Below are positions 27,584 through 36,399 of a stretch of DNA of 64,000 bases, one piece after another (positions within the stretch are counted from its first letter, which is position 1; each line of letters opens with the position of its first letter). The notes under the pieces were generated by a model. The model was not told the DNA's origin. It saw nothing but the letters and a program-made list of their open reading frames with translations, and searched no databases. A program made the translations under genes and the position numbers. Source of the DNA: Lysinibacillus sp. OF-1 (lineage in GTDB: Bacteria > Bacillota > Bacilli > Bacillales_A > Planococcaceae); assembly GCF_028356935.1 (NCBI RefSeq), contig NZ_CP102798.1, positions 1,364,001 through 1,428,000 of the forward strand. The letters are read 5' to 3'.

Positions 27584-28273
27584 TTGCTTAAGAAGAATAT
27601 GATCATTTTAGAAAACAATCTTTATTTGAAAATGGGTTTAGTGAAAATACTGGAAAGTGATTACAATATTTATTCAGACATTGACTTATCAAAAAATCTT
27701 TATGATTTAATGAAACATTACAAGCCAGATATTATTGTCATTAATGATCTAAGTAAAAATAACCTAAAACATGTAAAACGGATTCGATCCGAATATCCTA
27801 ATACATATGTTGTTATTCTTACTTCAATTATTTTAGAGGACGAGATTCATGAGGCTTTGTTAGCTGGCGTCTCAGGTTATGTTTTATATAATATAAAATC
27901 AAAAGAATTAAGAAAGGCAATAGATTTAATTTCCAAAGGTGAATACTACTTTAATAGTTCGACAATGACCATTTTTATAAAAAGTTATTTAAAACTTTTT
28001 GATTCGAAGGAAATTATATCCCATCTTTTTACAAAGCGTGAATATGTCATTTTGCTCATGCTTGCAGAAGGTAAAAATATACAAGAGATTAGTCAAACAC
28101 TCAATATCTCGGAAAAATCGATTAATATAAATATTAATAAAATTTATAATAAATTATCAGTGAAGACTCGTATTCAAGCAATAGATAAAGCAGTTAAAAA
28201 CAGGTGGATTCCTTATAATTTAGCTATATCTAATTTATATGTAAATTATAATAAAAAACGTACATTACTATAA
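27584..28273 (+). CDS. LuxR/NarL-type regulator with degenerate receiver domain
   Basis: A 229-residue protein. Residues about 5-120 have the receiver fold, and about 145-210 form a LuxR helix-turn-helix (LAEGKNIQEISQTLNISEKSI). The receiver is degraded. The acidic pair is Glu-Asn, and the conserved Lys near the end is replaced (GYVLYNIK), though an Asp sits at the expected phosphoacceptor place (VINDL). It may work without phosphorylation. No kinase is adjacent. The TTG start at 27584 has AAAAGGGGA 9 bases upstream; an ATG at 27599 lacks one. It diverges from the ger operon. Confidence 0.78.
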   Translation: MLKKNMIILENNLYLKMGLVKILESDYNIYSDIDLSKNLYDLMKHYKPDIIVINDLSKNNLKHVKRIRSEYPNTYVVILTSIILEDEIHEALLAGVSGYVLYNIKSKELRKAIDLISKGEYYFNSSTMTIFIKSYLKLFDSKEIISHLFTKREYVILLMLAEGKNIQEISQTLNISEKSINININKIYNKLSVKTRIQAIDKAVKNRWIPYNLAISNLYVNYNKKRTLL

Positions 28274-28281
28274 TGGAAGAA

Positions 28282-28318
28282 ATCCGAATATTATTTATAT
28301 TCGGATAATTTTGTTTTA
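28282..28318 (+). terminator. Terminator of the LuxR-type gene
   Basis: A perfect 10-bp stem (28282-28291 with 28297-28306) and 5-base loop, followed by AATTTTGTTTTATT. Confidence 0.75.
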
Positions 28319-28711
28319 TTGGGGAATACTCCCTTTTAAGCAGCTAGCTCATTTTCTTTTAACTGATTTGTATCTACATAAAGCTTTCGACACCAAAATC
28401 GTTAATTGCCATAACGAAATTTCTTATATTACAAATACTTCTTTTTTCTTATATCTAATTATCAAATTATGCTTCATTTGAAACAAATGTTGATTTTGAA
28501 GACATGTGAATAGATGTTATGGTATTTGTTAATTAGAGATAAAGAGGTACCTAACATAGGTATTTTTGATTATTTCAAATGAATTTAATAGGGATTCTTT
28601 GCTCGATAGGTTTTAAAAAAAGTGCAATAAACCATAATGTAGTTACCAGTTCTATATATGCGTATTTTCGGCGTATTGATAGACAAATTAGTAAGAAATA
28701 GAGGTGAGAGT
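28319..28711. other. Intergenic region upstream of the Mga-like regulator
   Basis: Nearly 400 bp of AT-rich DNA. I see no coding frame or strong repeat. A long leader or an upstream promoter for the Mga-like gene is possible. Confidence 0.5.
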
Positions 28712-30205
28712 ATGTACAATTTTTTAGATCGTTTCACTTTACAAAAGGTGCAATTATTAGATCATATCCATAATGAAAAACGTTTCTTTTCTAGTCAGGA
28801 GTTGGCTAAAAAAATGGATTTATCTGAAAGAACCATCTTAAAAATAGTAACAGAACTCTCAGGTGATTTACAAAAATTTGATGAAGCTACTTTTTTAAAA
28901 GAAATTAAACATAAGCAATTTAAATTAGATTGTAAAGATTATTTTTCAATTAAAGCAATAGAAAGATATTACTTACAAAATTCTTTAGCATATAAAATCT
29001 TTAATGATATTTTCTACAATAAATTAGTCGATTTTAATATGTTTATTATAGAGAATTTTACAAGTCAAGCTTCTATATATCGCCAAATAAATAAGATTAA
29101 ACCTTTATTAAAAGAATTTCAATTAAAATATACATCTCAAGATTTTATTACACTTGAAGGATCTGAAAAACAATTTCGCTATTTCTATTATTTATTCTAT
29201 TGGAATTCATGTTGGGGAGAAATTTGGCCTTTCACAGGAATATCTAGAGAAGAAATATTAGAAGTAATTAAGGGGTATAATCGAGAACTTCCAATATCTG
29301 TTTTATATTTGCTGGCGATTTGCTTAATACGAGCTAAAATGGGTTTTGTCATAGAAGAAGACGCAGCATATACAAGATACACAGAACATCATTATCAATA
29401 TGAAAAGTTTTCACAAACATTTAGTTCTTTATTTAAAAAATTCACAGCCCTTAATGATGAAGCAATAGAAAAAGAGATAAAGTTTTCATTTTCATTTCTA
29501 GAATCTCAACATCGTTATGAGAAAAATGAAAGTACAATAAGTTTAATGATGAATTTTGCTCAATACCATAATCAAGAATTATTTGTGCAAGCTACTTTGT
29601 ATTGGATGGAGAAATTCAGGGAGTTTTTTTCTATTACTTTAGATATAGAGGAATATGGCGTATTGTTTGTAAACTTACTTAACCTTCATTATTATACGGT
29701 GAATTTTTCTGGTCCTGCATTTCTATTTAAAGAGGATCTTTATAAAAAGAGATTTGATAGTCATGCCACTATACAAATTGAAATTATGAATCAATTTTAT
29801 GATTATCTCTTAGAGAATGAAGCATTTTATAAGATTTTTGAACGTAGGGAGCTTTTAATTGGTAGATATCATCGATTACTAAAACAATCAATCGACGTAC
29901 TTAAAAGAAGCACAATAAAGGTAAAAATATACTCTGTGATAAATGATGTTCCTTATTTATTTGATAAGGTCAAACGCGTTTTTTCGCATGTTGATTATTG
30001 CACAAAAGATGAAGAAGCCGAATTGATAATCACTGATCGCCTATACTTAAATATTGCTAAAGATAAAGAAGATATTTTTGTGTGGAATTCTATACCTGAA
30101 AGGGAGGATTTTTTCAGACTAGGTAAAAGACTTCAAAAAATTTATTTTACTAAAGAACAACAGCCAGACCAACTACTTTTAAAAACATTATTAAGTCAAG
30201 TATAG
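28712..30205 (+). CDS. Mga/AtxA-like transcriptional regulator
   Basis: A 497-residue protein. The N-terminal part contains a Mga-type helix-turn-helix (FFSSQELAKKMDLSERTILKIV, about 22-45) and a second predicted helix-turn-helix region. The central part resembles PRD-like modules and the C-terminal part an EIIB-like module. This matches the AtxA/Mga architecture and size of 475-530 residues. Such regulators respond to PTS phosphorylation. The longer frame from 28658 has no ribosome site, while GAGGTGAG at 28701 fits the ATG at 28712. No obvious target operon is adjacent. Confidence 0.75.
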   Translation: MYNFLDRFTLQKVQLLDHIHNEKRFFSSQELAKKMDLSERTILKIVTELSGDLQKFDEATFLKEIKHKQFKLDCKDYFSIKAIERYYLQNSLAYKIFNDIFYNKLVDFNMFIIENFTSQASIYRQINKIKPLLKEFQLKYTSQDFITLEGSEKQFRYFYYLFYWNSCWGEIWPFTGISREEILEVIKGYNRELPISVLYLLAICLIRAKMGFVIEEDAAYTRYTEHHYQYEKFSQTFSSLFKKFTALNDEAIEKEIKFSFSFLESQHRYEKNESTISLMMNFAQYHNQELFVQATLYWMEKFREFFSITLDIEEYGVLFVNLLNLHYYTVNFSGPAFLFKEDLYKKRFDSHATIQIEIMNQFYDYLLENEAFYKIFERRELLIGRYHRLLKQSIDVLKRSTIKVKIYSVINDVPYLFDKVKRVFSHVDYCTKDEEAELIITDRLYLNIAKDKEDIFVWNSIPEREDFFRLGKRLQKIYFTKEQQPDQLLLKTLLSQV

Positions 30206-30625
30206 AGTGGGGGAATTTAATTGATCTTGAGAAAAGGATACTGGGATAAAAATTATTGGATTATTTTGAATATTGAATTTAAAAATGATAGAAGGAGAAT
30301 ATAAAACTAAGTTATACATGATGAAAAATATTATTGATATAAATCTATTATCATTGATTTTAAAATACATACTTTTGTTGGGTTTGATGTTTTCTTGAAA
30401 ATTACTGAAGGAAAGGATACTAGACTCATAGATGATAAAAAGTTAGACAGAGCAGACTATACATCAGAGGTTAGAATGCTACCGTGCTATATAAAATAGT
30501 TTGGATAATAGAGACACGAACCAATGATAAAGTAAGACAAACTTATTACCTATTGTTATTAAATGAATAACCAGTAAAACAAACAAATTTTCGTTTACTA
30601 CATTTTCAAATCAGAGGGGATAATT
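30206..30625. other. Intergenic region before the chemoreceptor gene
   Basis: About 420 bp, AT-rich. A 23-codon hydrophobic frame starts near 30319 but its GAAGGAG site is too far away. I support no gene here. Confidence 0.5.
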
Positions 30626-32338
30626 ATGATGTTACGCAATCTTTCCACAATGAAAAAATTATTAATCTTAATGTTAATATCCATATCTACAGTTGGTATT
30701 ATTCAAGTGGTTGGGTATAACACGATGAAATCTTTAAAAAATAATATAGAGGATATATTTAAGGACCGCTTAGAACCAGGGATTATATTGACTGATTACA
30801 GGCTAAATAATCGTATTATTTTAACAGATATGTATAGATCCTTCCTTTATACTGATGAAAAAACGATTGAATTAATCAATAATGAGGTGAACAAAGCTTT
30901 TGAAGATAATGAAATGAATCTTCAATTACTTAATGACACCAACTTGAAGTCAGATGAAGCAGAAATTATAAGTGAACTGGTGGAACAATATCCAATTTTT
31001 AAAGAGACTATGGAGCAAGTATTCCAACTGAGTCTTGCTAATAAGAATGAGGAAGCGTTAAACCTCTATTATTCTATAGGTGAGCCTGAGTATAATAGCA
31101 TTTTATCAAAAGGTTTAAAGTTAACAGAACTGAATAGAGATTATGCAAGCTCTTTATATAAAGATAGTGTAGACCAAGTAGATAAAAATACCAGAAATAC
31201 AATGATCGTTTCAGTGGTATTAAGCATACTGTATGTTGTAATTGGGTTTATTGGTGTTCGAAAATATATAACTGCTCCAATAGAAAAAATAAAAACTGCT
31301 GTTCAACGAGCAGAAGCGGGAGAATTAAATTTTAGTGTAGATTATAATTCTAAGGATGAATTTGGGATATTATCTACCTCACTTAATCGTATGATTGCTC
31401 AATTACGAGATTTAATTGGTCAGGTAAAGCAATCGTCTGAACATATGGTAGCATTTTCTACTGAACTCACAGCAAGTACAGAACAAACAAATTCAGCTAG
31501 CGAGCATATTGCGACTGTTACGTTAGATATTGCAAGCGGATCAGAGCATCAAGTTAGAACGATAATAGAAACAGAAGATATTGTTACACAAATGGTACAA
31601 GATGTCCAAACAATTGAAAGTAATTCAACTAGCGTATCAGAGGCAGCTATCCACGCAGAACAAATATCAGTGGATGGGAATGAAATCATTAAAAACGCTG
31701 TTCAACAAATGGACAAAATCCAAACTTCTATCGATAATCTAAATAATGTGATCTTTGGTTTAGGTGATCGCTCTTCAGAGATTGGACAAATCGTAGAAGT
31801 TATTACAAGTATTGCTGAACAGACTAACTTACTAGCATTAAATGCAGCGATTGAAGCGGCAAGAGCAGGGGAAAATGGTAAAGGTTTTGCTGTTGTTTCA
31901 GAAGAAGTTCGAAAATTAGCTGAAGAATCCTCTTTATCCGCACAGAGAATTTCTGTGTTAATTGATGGAATTCAAACGGAAACGAATAGAGCAGTAGAAT
32001 CAATGCAGTTCACAACAAATGAAGTGGTTATAGGTATGAATAGTGTAAACACCGCAGGAGAAGCCTTCAAAAAAATTCAACATGCTACCAAACAAGTATC
32101 TGTTCAAGTTCAGGGGATTTCTACTTCGGTAGAACATATGGCTATAGAAATGAATAATATGACTGATTCGATGAAGCAAATCAATGGAATCGCCCAAAGT
32201 TCTGCAGAAGGAACACAAAATATTTCTGCAGCTACAGAGGAACAGCTAGCCTCAATGGAAGAAATTACAGCATCTACTTTTACACTTTCTAAAATGGCAG
32301 AAGAATTACAAAATAAAACAAATATGTTCAAAGTATGA
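30626..32338 (+). CDS. Methyl-accepting chemotaxis protein
   Basis: A 570-residue receptor. TM1 is about 10-30, a four-helix-bundle sensor domain (4HB_MCP type) about 31-190, TM2 about 191-211, HAMP about 212-265, and a long cytoplasmic coiled coil with the conserved hairpin tip [19 protein letters not shown]. It signals to CheA/CheW; the ligand is unknown. Two ATGs (30626, 30629) share the GAGGGGA site. A strong terminator follows. Confidence 0.93.
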   Translation: MMLRNLSTMKKLLILMLISISTVGIIQVVGYNTMKSLKNNIEDIFKDRLEPGIILTDYRLNNRIILTDMYRSFLYTDEKTIELINNEVNKAFEDNEMNLQLLNDTNLKSDEAEIISELVEQYPIFKETMEQVFQLSLANKNEEALNLYYSIGEPEYNSILSKGLKLTELNRDYASSLYKDSVDQVDKNTRNTMIVSVVLSILYVVIGFIGVRKYITAPIEKIKTAVQRAEAGELNFSVDYNSKDEFGILSTSLNRMIAQLRDLIGQVKQSSEHMVAFSTELTASTEQTNSASEHIATVTLDIASGSEHQVRTIIETEDIVTQMVQDVQTIESNSTSVSEAAIHAEQISVDGNEIIKNAVQQMDKIQTSIDNLNNVIFGLGDRSSEIGQIVEVITSIAEQTNLLALNAAIEAARAGENGKGFAVVSEEVRKLAEESSLSAQRISVLIDGIQTETNRAVESMQFTTNEVVIGMNSVNTAGEAFKKIQHATKQVSVQVQGISTSVEHMAIEMNNMTDSMKQINGIAQSSAEGTQNISAATEEQLASMEEITASTFTLSKMAEELQNKTNMFKV

Positions 32339-32481
32339 CGTGTATGATTTATTTGAAATTCTTAGGCAAAGATAAAATGGTTTGATAAACAGACATTATG
32401 AACTATAAGCCAATAAATTAGTATTAAATGTTACTATAGTATTTCACACGAAATGTATTTACATTTAACTATTTAACGCTC

Positions 32482-32522
32482 GACCAGGAACTCATATAAC
32501 AAGTGAGTTTCTGGTCTTTTTT
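32482..32522 (+). terminator. Terminator of the chemoreceptor gene
   Basis: A 13-bp stem with one G-U pair (32482-32494 with 32504-32516), then six Ts. Confidence 0.85.
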
Positions 32523-32915
32523 ATGTGGAATCATAAGAATTAGACAGATTCCTCATCAATGATATAAATCCATATGTTTAAGATTTTATATGCATATGAA
32601 GATGCAAGCGTACCTCTTACAAAAAATATAACAGCTTTAGCACAAGTGTCTTCTAATATATACGGTTATGATTTTGCATTTGATCGACTATCAATCCATT
32701 AGTTGCTACAAGGATTTAAGATGGGGTAAACCTTCCATTGCTATTACTATTTACAACTTCGCGGCTTTCTATATTTGGGGGATACAATGAATCCCTCAAT
32801 TTTTTACTAATTATTGAGGACGTTAAATTATTTACATAACCAAGGAAGTGTTGAAATAGTATTAAAAGTGTATGCATATATTGAACTTTAATCCTCAAAT
32901 ATAGGAGTGGGGCAA
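32523..32915. other. Upstream region of cntLM
   Basis: About 390 bp. It holds a 42-codon frame (32574-32702) without a ribosome site that reads like a gene fragment. A 7-bp inverted repeat CCTCAAT/ATTGAGG lies near 32790-32820. No convincing Fur or Zur box is visible, which is notable for a metallophore operon. Confidence 0.45.
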
Positions 32916-33710
32916 GTGAAGGATATAGAGTTGTTTTTAAAGAAATTACATTACTTTGATAATAAATTTAAGTTATTTATTTATCAAAACAAGGATCATC
33001 TACTAGTTGATTATTTAGAGTTGTGTGCGTTAATTGATGAGTATTCTTCTTTTATTATAAATCATGACAATGAAACACAATGGAATAATTTAGGGCGGTC
33101 AATTGAAATAGTATCATTAGTTCAAAATCTACGAAAGAACTCTTCTGTTTGTGTCCAAATCATGGAAAAATACTGGGCTTTATTATTAAGTCATGAAGAA
33201 AAGGAGATGACGGATTACTTTCGTAATATAGGAGACTGTATTGGCAAGGAATTCGGAGGTTTTCAAGTTACTAGTCAATCTAAGGTGCTTTTAATAGGAT
33301 CTGGGTCTTTTCCTATAACATTATTAATGGTTGCGGAACAAACAGGAGCAGACGTTTTTGGAATTGATATTGATGATGAGGCGATTCAGTTGGGGAAACA
33401 TGTAGTAAATAAATTAGGAAGTCATTTATCCATTCAAATTGACAAGAAGACAGTAGAAGAGCTCGCAGTTATGGAACAGATTAGTCATATTATATTTAGT
33501 TCAACTGTAAGCAGGAAATATGACATATTAGACCAATTATATGATGTAACAAATAAAGATGTGCTGATTGCTATGCGTTATGGAAATGGGTTAAAGTCTC
33601 TTTTTAATTATCCAATGCAGAAGGTAAACAAAAATAAATGGCATACAATAGAAGAAATTATCCACCCTCAACATGTCTTTGATGTTGTTTTATATCAAAA
33701 GGTACAATGA
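32916..33710 (+). CDS. cntL: Opine metallophore nicotianamine synthase-like enzyme
   Basis: A 264-residue protein of the nicotianamine synthase-like CntL family. The SAM-binding glycine motif is LLIGSGSFPIT (about 122-132), followed by an acidic FGIDIDDEA strand end. CntL transfers the aminobutyrate part of S-adenosylmethionine to histidine, the first committed step in staphylopine-type metallophores. The start is GTG at 32916 with AGGAG 8 bases upstream; an earlier GTG at 32907 overlaps that site. It is followed directly by the CntM-like opine dehydrogenase, which strongly supports the call. It acts in the cytoplasm. Confidence 0.85.
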   Translation: MKDIELFLKKLHYFDNKFKLFIYQNKDHLLVDYLELCALIDEYSSFIINHDNETQWNNLGRSIEIVSLVQNLRKNSSVCVQIMEKYWALLLSHEEKEMTDYFRNIGDCIGKEFGGFQVTSQSKVLLIGSGSFPITLLMVAEQTGADVFGIDIDDEAIQLGKHVVNKLGSHLSIQIDKKTVEELAVMEQISHIIFSSTVSRKYDILDQLYDVTNKDVLIAMRYGNGLKSLFNYPMQKVNKNKWHTIEEIIHPQHVFDVVLYQKVQ

Positions 33711-33733
33711 TTTTAATAGGTGAGGAGAAGACT

Positions 33734-35065
33734 ATGTCTTATTTTAATAAAGTATTACTGTTAGGAACAGGGCCTACAGTAATTCAATTAGCTGTGAATT
33801 TCAAAAATTATTGTAATAGTAAAGTAGCTATTGCAGGTCGAGAATCTTTACGCTCCAACATTTTCTTTGACACGATCGTTCAGCAACAACTTGCACTCAA
33901 AGTATTTATTCAAAATACACAACATCAGGCTGTTGCGGGAAAATGTACGATTGATGCGTTTTTTAAGGGTTATCATAAAATATCTGGAAATTGGGATACC
34001 GTAGTTCTTTGTGTTACTACAGACTCTTATCTTTCAGTATTAGCACAAATTGATACGAAAGTGTTGAAGCAGGCTAGCTGCTATATATTAATGTCACCTA
34101 CATTTGGTTCTAGTCATTTAATAGCAAATTTCCTAAAGAATCTAACTCCTCAGGCAGAGATTATTAGTTTTTCAACATATTATGGGGATACTAGATGGAT
34201 AGATGGAATACCATCAAATGAAGTATTGACAACAGGAGTGAAGAAAACAGTTTATGTAGGTTCAACTTACTCAAAATCACATAGACTAGATAAATTATCT
34301 GAATTATTTCATCATTTAGGGATTCATTTAAAAAAATTAGCTTCTCCCCTTGAGGCAGAAACAAGAAATATTTCTTTATACGTACATCCTCCCTTATTTA
34401 TGAATGATTTTTCATTAAAGGCAATATTTGATGAGGATAGTATAACAAAGTATGTGTATAAGCTTTATCCTGAGGGTCCTATTACTTATACAATAATTCG
34501 GCATCTATTAAATTATTGGAAAGAAATGATGGAAATTGTGAAACACTTCGATATTCAACCTCTCAATCTATTAAAATTTATGGTAGACGATAATTATCCA
34601 TTGCAGCCAGCAAGTATAGACGGACAAGAAATAGAGAATTTTAATAAACTCGAATCTATACATCAAGAATATCTGCTCTATATTCGTTATGCATCCTTAT
34701 TAATTGATCCATTTTCTATACCAAATAAAGAAGGAAGATACTTTGATTTTTCTGCCGTTCCTTTTAGAGGTATTTATAAAAATCTTGATGGAGAATGGGA
34801 TATTCCTAGAATGCCAAAAGAGGACTATTTCCGTATGAAAATCATTCAAGGGATTGCGCATGCCCTGAAATTGAAAAGCCCGACGCTTGATTATTTTGTA
34901 CAAACCTATGAAGAAAAACTACAACAAGTTGTGGCTTCATCTAAGCATAAAATCTTTTCTGATGCCTTTCAAATAAAATCTTTTTCACAAGAAATAGAGA
35001 TGATTTGTAAGGAGTTAATTTTGAGTAAGAAAACAAAAGAAGGAGAAGAAGAATATATAAAATGA
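33734..35065 (+). CDS. cntM: Opine metallophore dehydrogenase (staphylopine synthase family)
   Basis: A 443-residue enzyme closely resembling Staphylococcus aureus CntM as I recall it. It has the nucleotide motif GTGPTVIQLA (11-20), SPTFGS (121-126), FSTYYGDTR (146-154), AETRN followed by SLYVHPPLFMNDFSLKAIF, and GRYFDFSAVPF. CntM reductively condenses the CntL product with an alpha-keto acid using NADPH. Asp152 in YYGDTR corresponds to the aspartate linked to pyruvate preference. GGTGAGGAG precedes the ATG at 33734; the longer frame from 33707 contains that site. It starts 23 bp after cntL. Confidence 0.9.
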   Translation: MSYFNKVLLLGTGPTVIQLAVNFKNYCNSKVAIAGRESLRSNIFFDTIVQQQLALKVFIQNTQHQAVAGKCTIDAFFKGYHKISGNWDTVVLCVTTDSYLSVLAQIDTKVLKQASCYILMSPTFGSSHLIANFLKNLTPQAEIISFSTYYGDTRWIDGIPSNEVLTTGVKKTVYVGSTYSKSHRLDKLSELFHHLGIHLKKLASPLEAETRNISLYVHPPLFMNDFSLKAIFDEDSITKYVYKLYPEGPITYTIIRHLLNYWKEMMEIVKHFDIQPLNLLKFMVDDNYPLQPASIDGQEIENFNKLESIHQEYLLYIRYASLLIDPFSIPNKEGRYFDFSAVPFRGIYKNLDGEWDIPRMPKEDYFRMKIIQGIAHALKLKSPTLDYFVQTYEEKLQQVVASSKHKIFSDAFQIKSFSQEIEMICKELILSKKTKEGEEEYIK

Positions 35066-35236
35066 TAAAAAGCTATTAAGTTTACAATAAGGTTTAACAA
35101 AAAAGCCACTATAGCGGTGTGCGAAAACTAAGGGCAATTAGCGGACCTTTCAAAATTCTTTAGACATGGCTCAGTTTCCGAGTTTTTCATGCGTAGTGCA
35201 AGCCACCAATTAGTAGATGGGTGGTTCTATTTCAAA

Positions 35237-35265
35237 TTGACAATGATAATCATTATCGATAAGGT
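35237..35265 (+). promoter_or_regulatory. Promoter with overlapping Fur box
   Basis: TTGACA at 35237-35242, a 17-bp spacer and a weak TAAGGT -10. The spacer is filled by a Fur box (35239-35257) matching the consensus at 18 of 19 positions. It points toward the AraC gene, leaving a leader of about 220 bases. That leader contains an 8-bp stem AAGGTGGG/CCCACCTT and a 13-codon frame near 35320. The rest of 35066-35488 shows no gene. Confidence 0.75.
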
Positions 35266-35488
35266 GGGGATAGACGAAAGTCATCATGCCCACCTTTTCG
35301 CATTTCAGGGGCTAAACATGATCAGTAATTTGGCTGAGATGACTCAACCCGCCGATTGATTATGGAATCCTTAAAATCAGTTCTCGATGCCACTGAAACT
35401 TACTTTGAGCAGTAGCTTGTTGAGGGGTCCATGCTATTTGTTGTCAAAAGCCATTACTAGTAAACAATTTTGAAACGAGGTATGCAAT

Positions 35489-36316
35489 TTGAAAATCGAT
35501 GTGAATCAGTTAGCAGAACATTTAGCACATATTCCTTTCCAAGTAGAAGGAATATATCGATATACGAGTTATTTAGGTGTGCCGTACGCTGATTATACAG
35601 ATTCCTTTCCTGGATTTATTTTTCCACTTACAGGGAAAATACAATTTCAATTTAATGGCACGCCTTATATCTTTTCACCAGGAAAAGTTGTGCATGGTGG
35701 TGCAAAAATGAAACTAGATCAAAAAAATTTTGATAATGCGAACTGGGAATATATTCTTGTTTTATACCGAATATGTAACTCAGAACTACAAGAGTCCAGT
35801 TTTTCTCATCAGCATTTTGAATTATCGACTGGACAATCTCCTCGTCTTATTGAATTACTTATGCGTCTTTGGCATGTGTATAATCAGCGCGGAGGTATTT
35901 CAATGTTTCAGACCGAAATGCTGTTTCGCGATGTACTGAATGAAGCCTTATTATGTGTTGCTAATAGGCAAAATAGCTGTGAATCACATACTTTATTCGA
36001 ACGGGTATCTTCTTATATTCATGAATACTATCATCAAAGCCTTACAATCCCCTTGCTTGCAGAACAATATAACGTGAATCGAAATCGACTTTCTTATGTA
36101 TTTAGAAAACATGCAGGTATGGGACCAGCAGAATATTTATTAAAATATCGTATCAACATGGCGCAAAAAATGCTTTTTACAAGTGATGCGCCTGTACAAT
36201 ATATTGCGCAAACTGTTGGAATTGCTGATCCCTTTTATTTTAGTAGAGTGTTTAAGAAACAATTTGGTCTTTCTCCTACTGAATATCGAGAGAAGTTCAT
36301 CAATAATCCATGCTAA
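35489..36316 (+). CDS. AraC-family regulator with cupin sensor domain
   Basis: A 275-residue regulator. An N-terminal cupin-like ligand domain (about 1-140) is followed by two helix-turn-helix motifs (about 170-270), including the typical VGIADPFYFSRVFKKQFGLSPTEYR. The start is TTG at 35489 with AACGAGG 8 bases upstream. A Fur box lies in the promoter and a siderophore-binding lipoprotein gene follows, so it is probably an iron-responsive activator that senses a siderophore, comparable in role to Btr or YbtA. Confidence 0.85.
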   Translation: MKIDVNQLAEHLAHIPFQVEGIYRYTSYLGVPYADYTDSFPGFIFPLTGKIQFQFNGTPYIFSPGKVVHGGAKMKLDQKNFDNANWEYILVLYRICNSELQESSFSHQHFELSTGQSPRLIELLMRLWHVYNQRGGISMFQTEMLFRDVLNEALLCVANRQNSCESHTLFERVSSYIHEYYHQSLTIPLLAEQYNVNRNRLSYVFRKHAGMGPAEYLLKYRINMAQKMLFTSDAPVQYIAQTVGIADPFYFSRVFKKQFGLSPTEYREKFINNPC

Positions 36317-36399
36317 TTTCAACAAGCATCCATTCAAATCCGAAAATTCCTTTACTATACTAATAGCGTATCAAAGATAATTTGTTGGAGGAATTTCGG

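Noticed and set aside
35100..35225. Possible insertion-sequence remnant after cntM
   Set aside because: Some phrases look like decayed coding DNA on the minus strand, but no transposase motif or terminal repeats can be shown.
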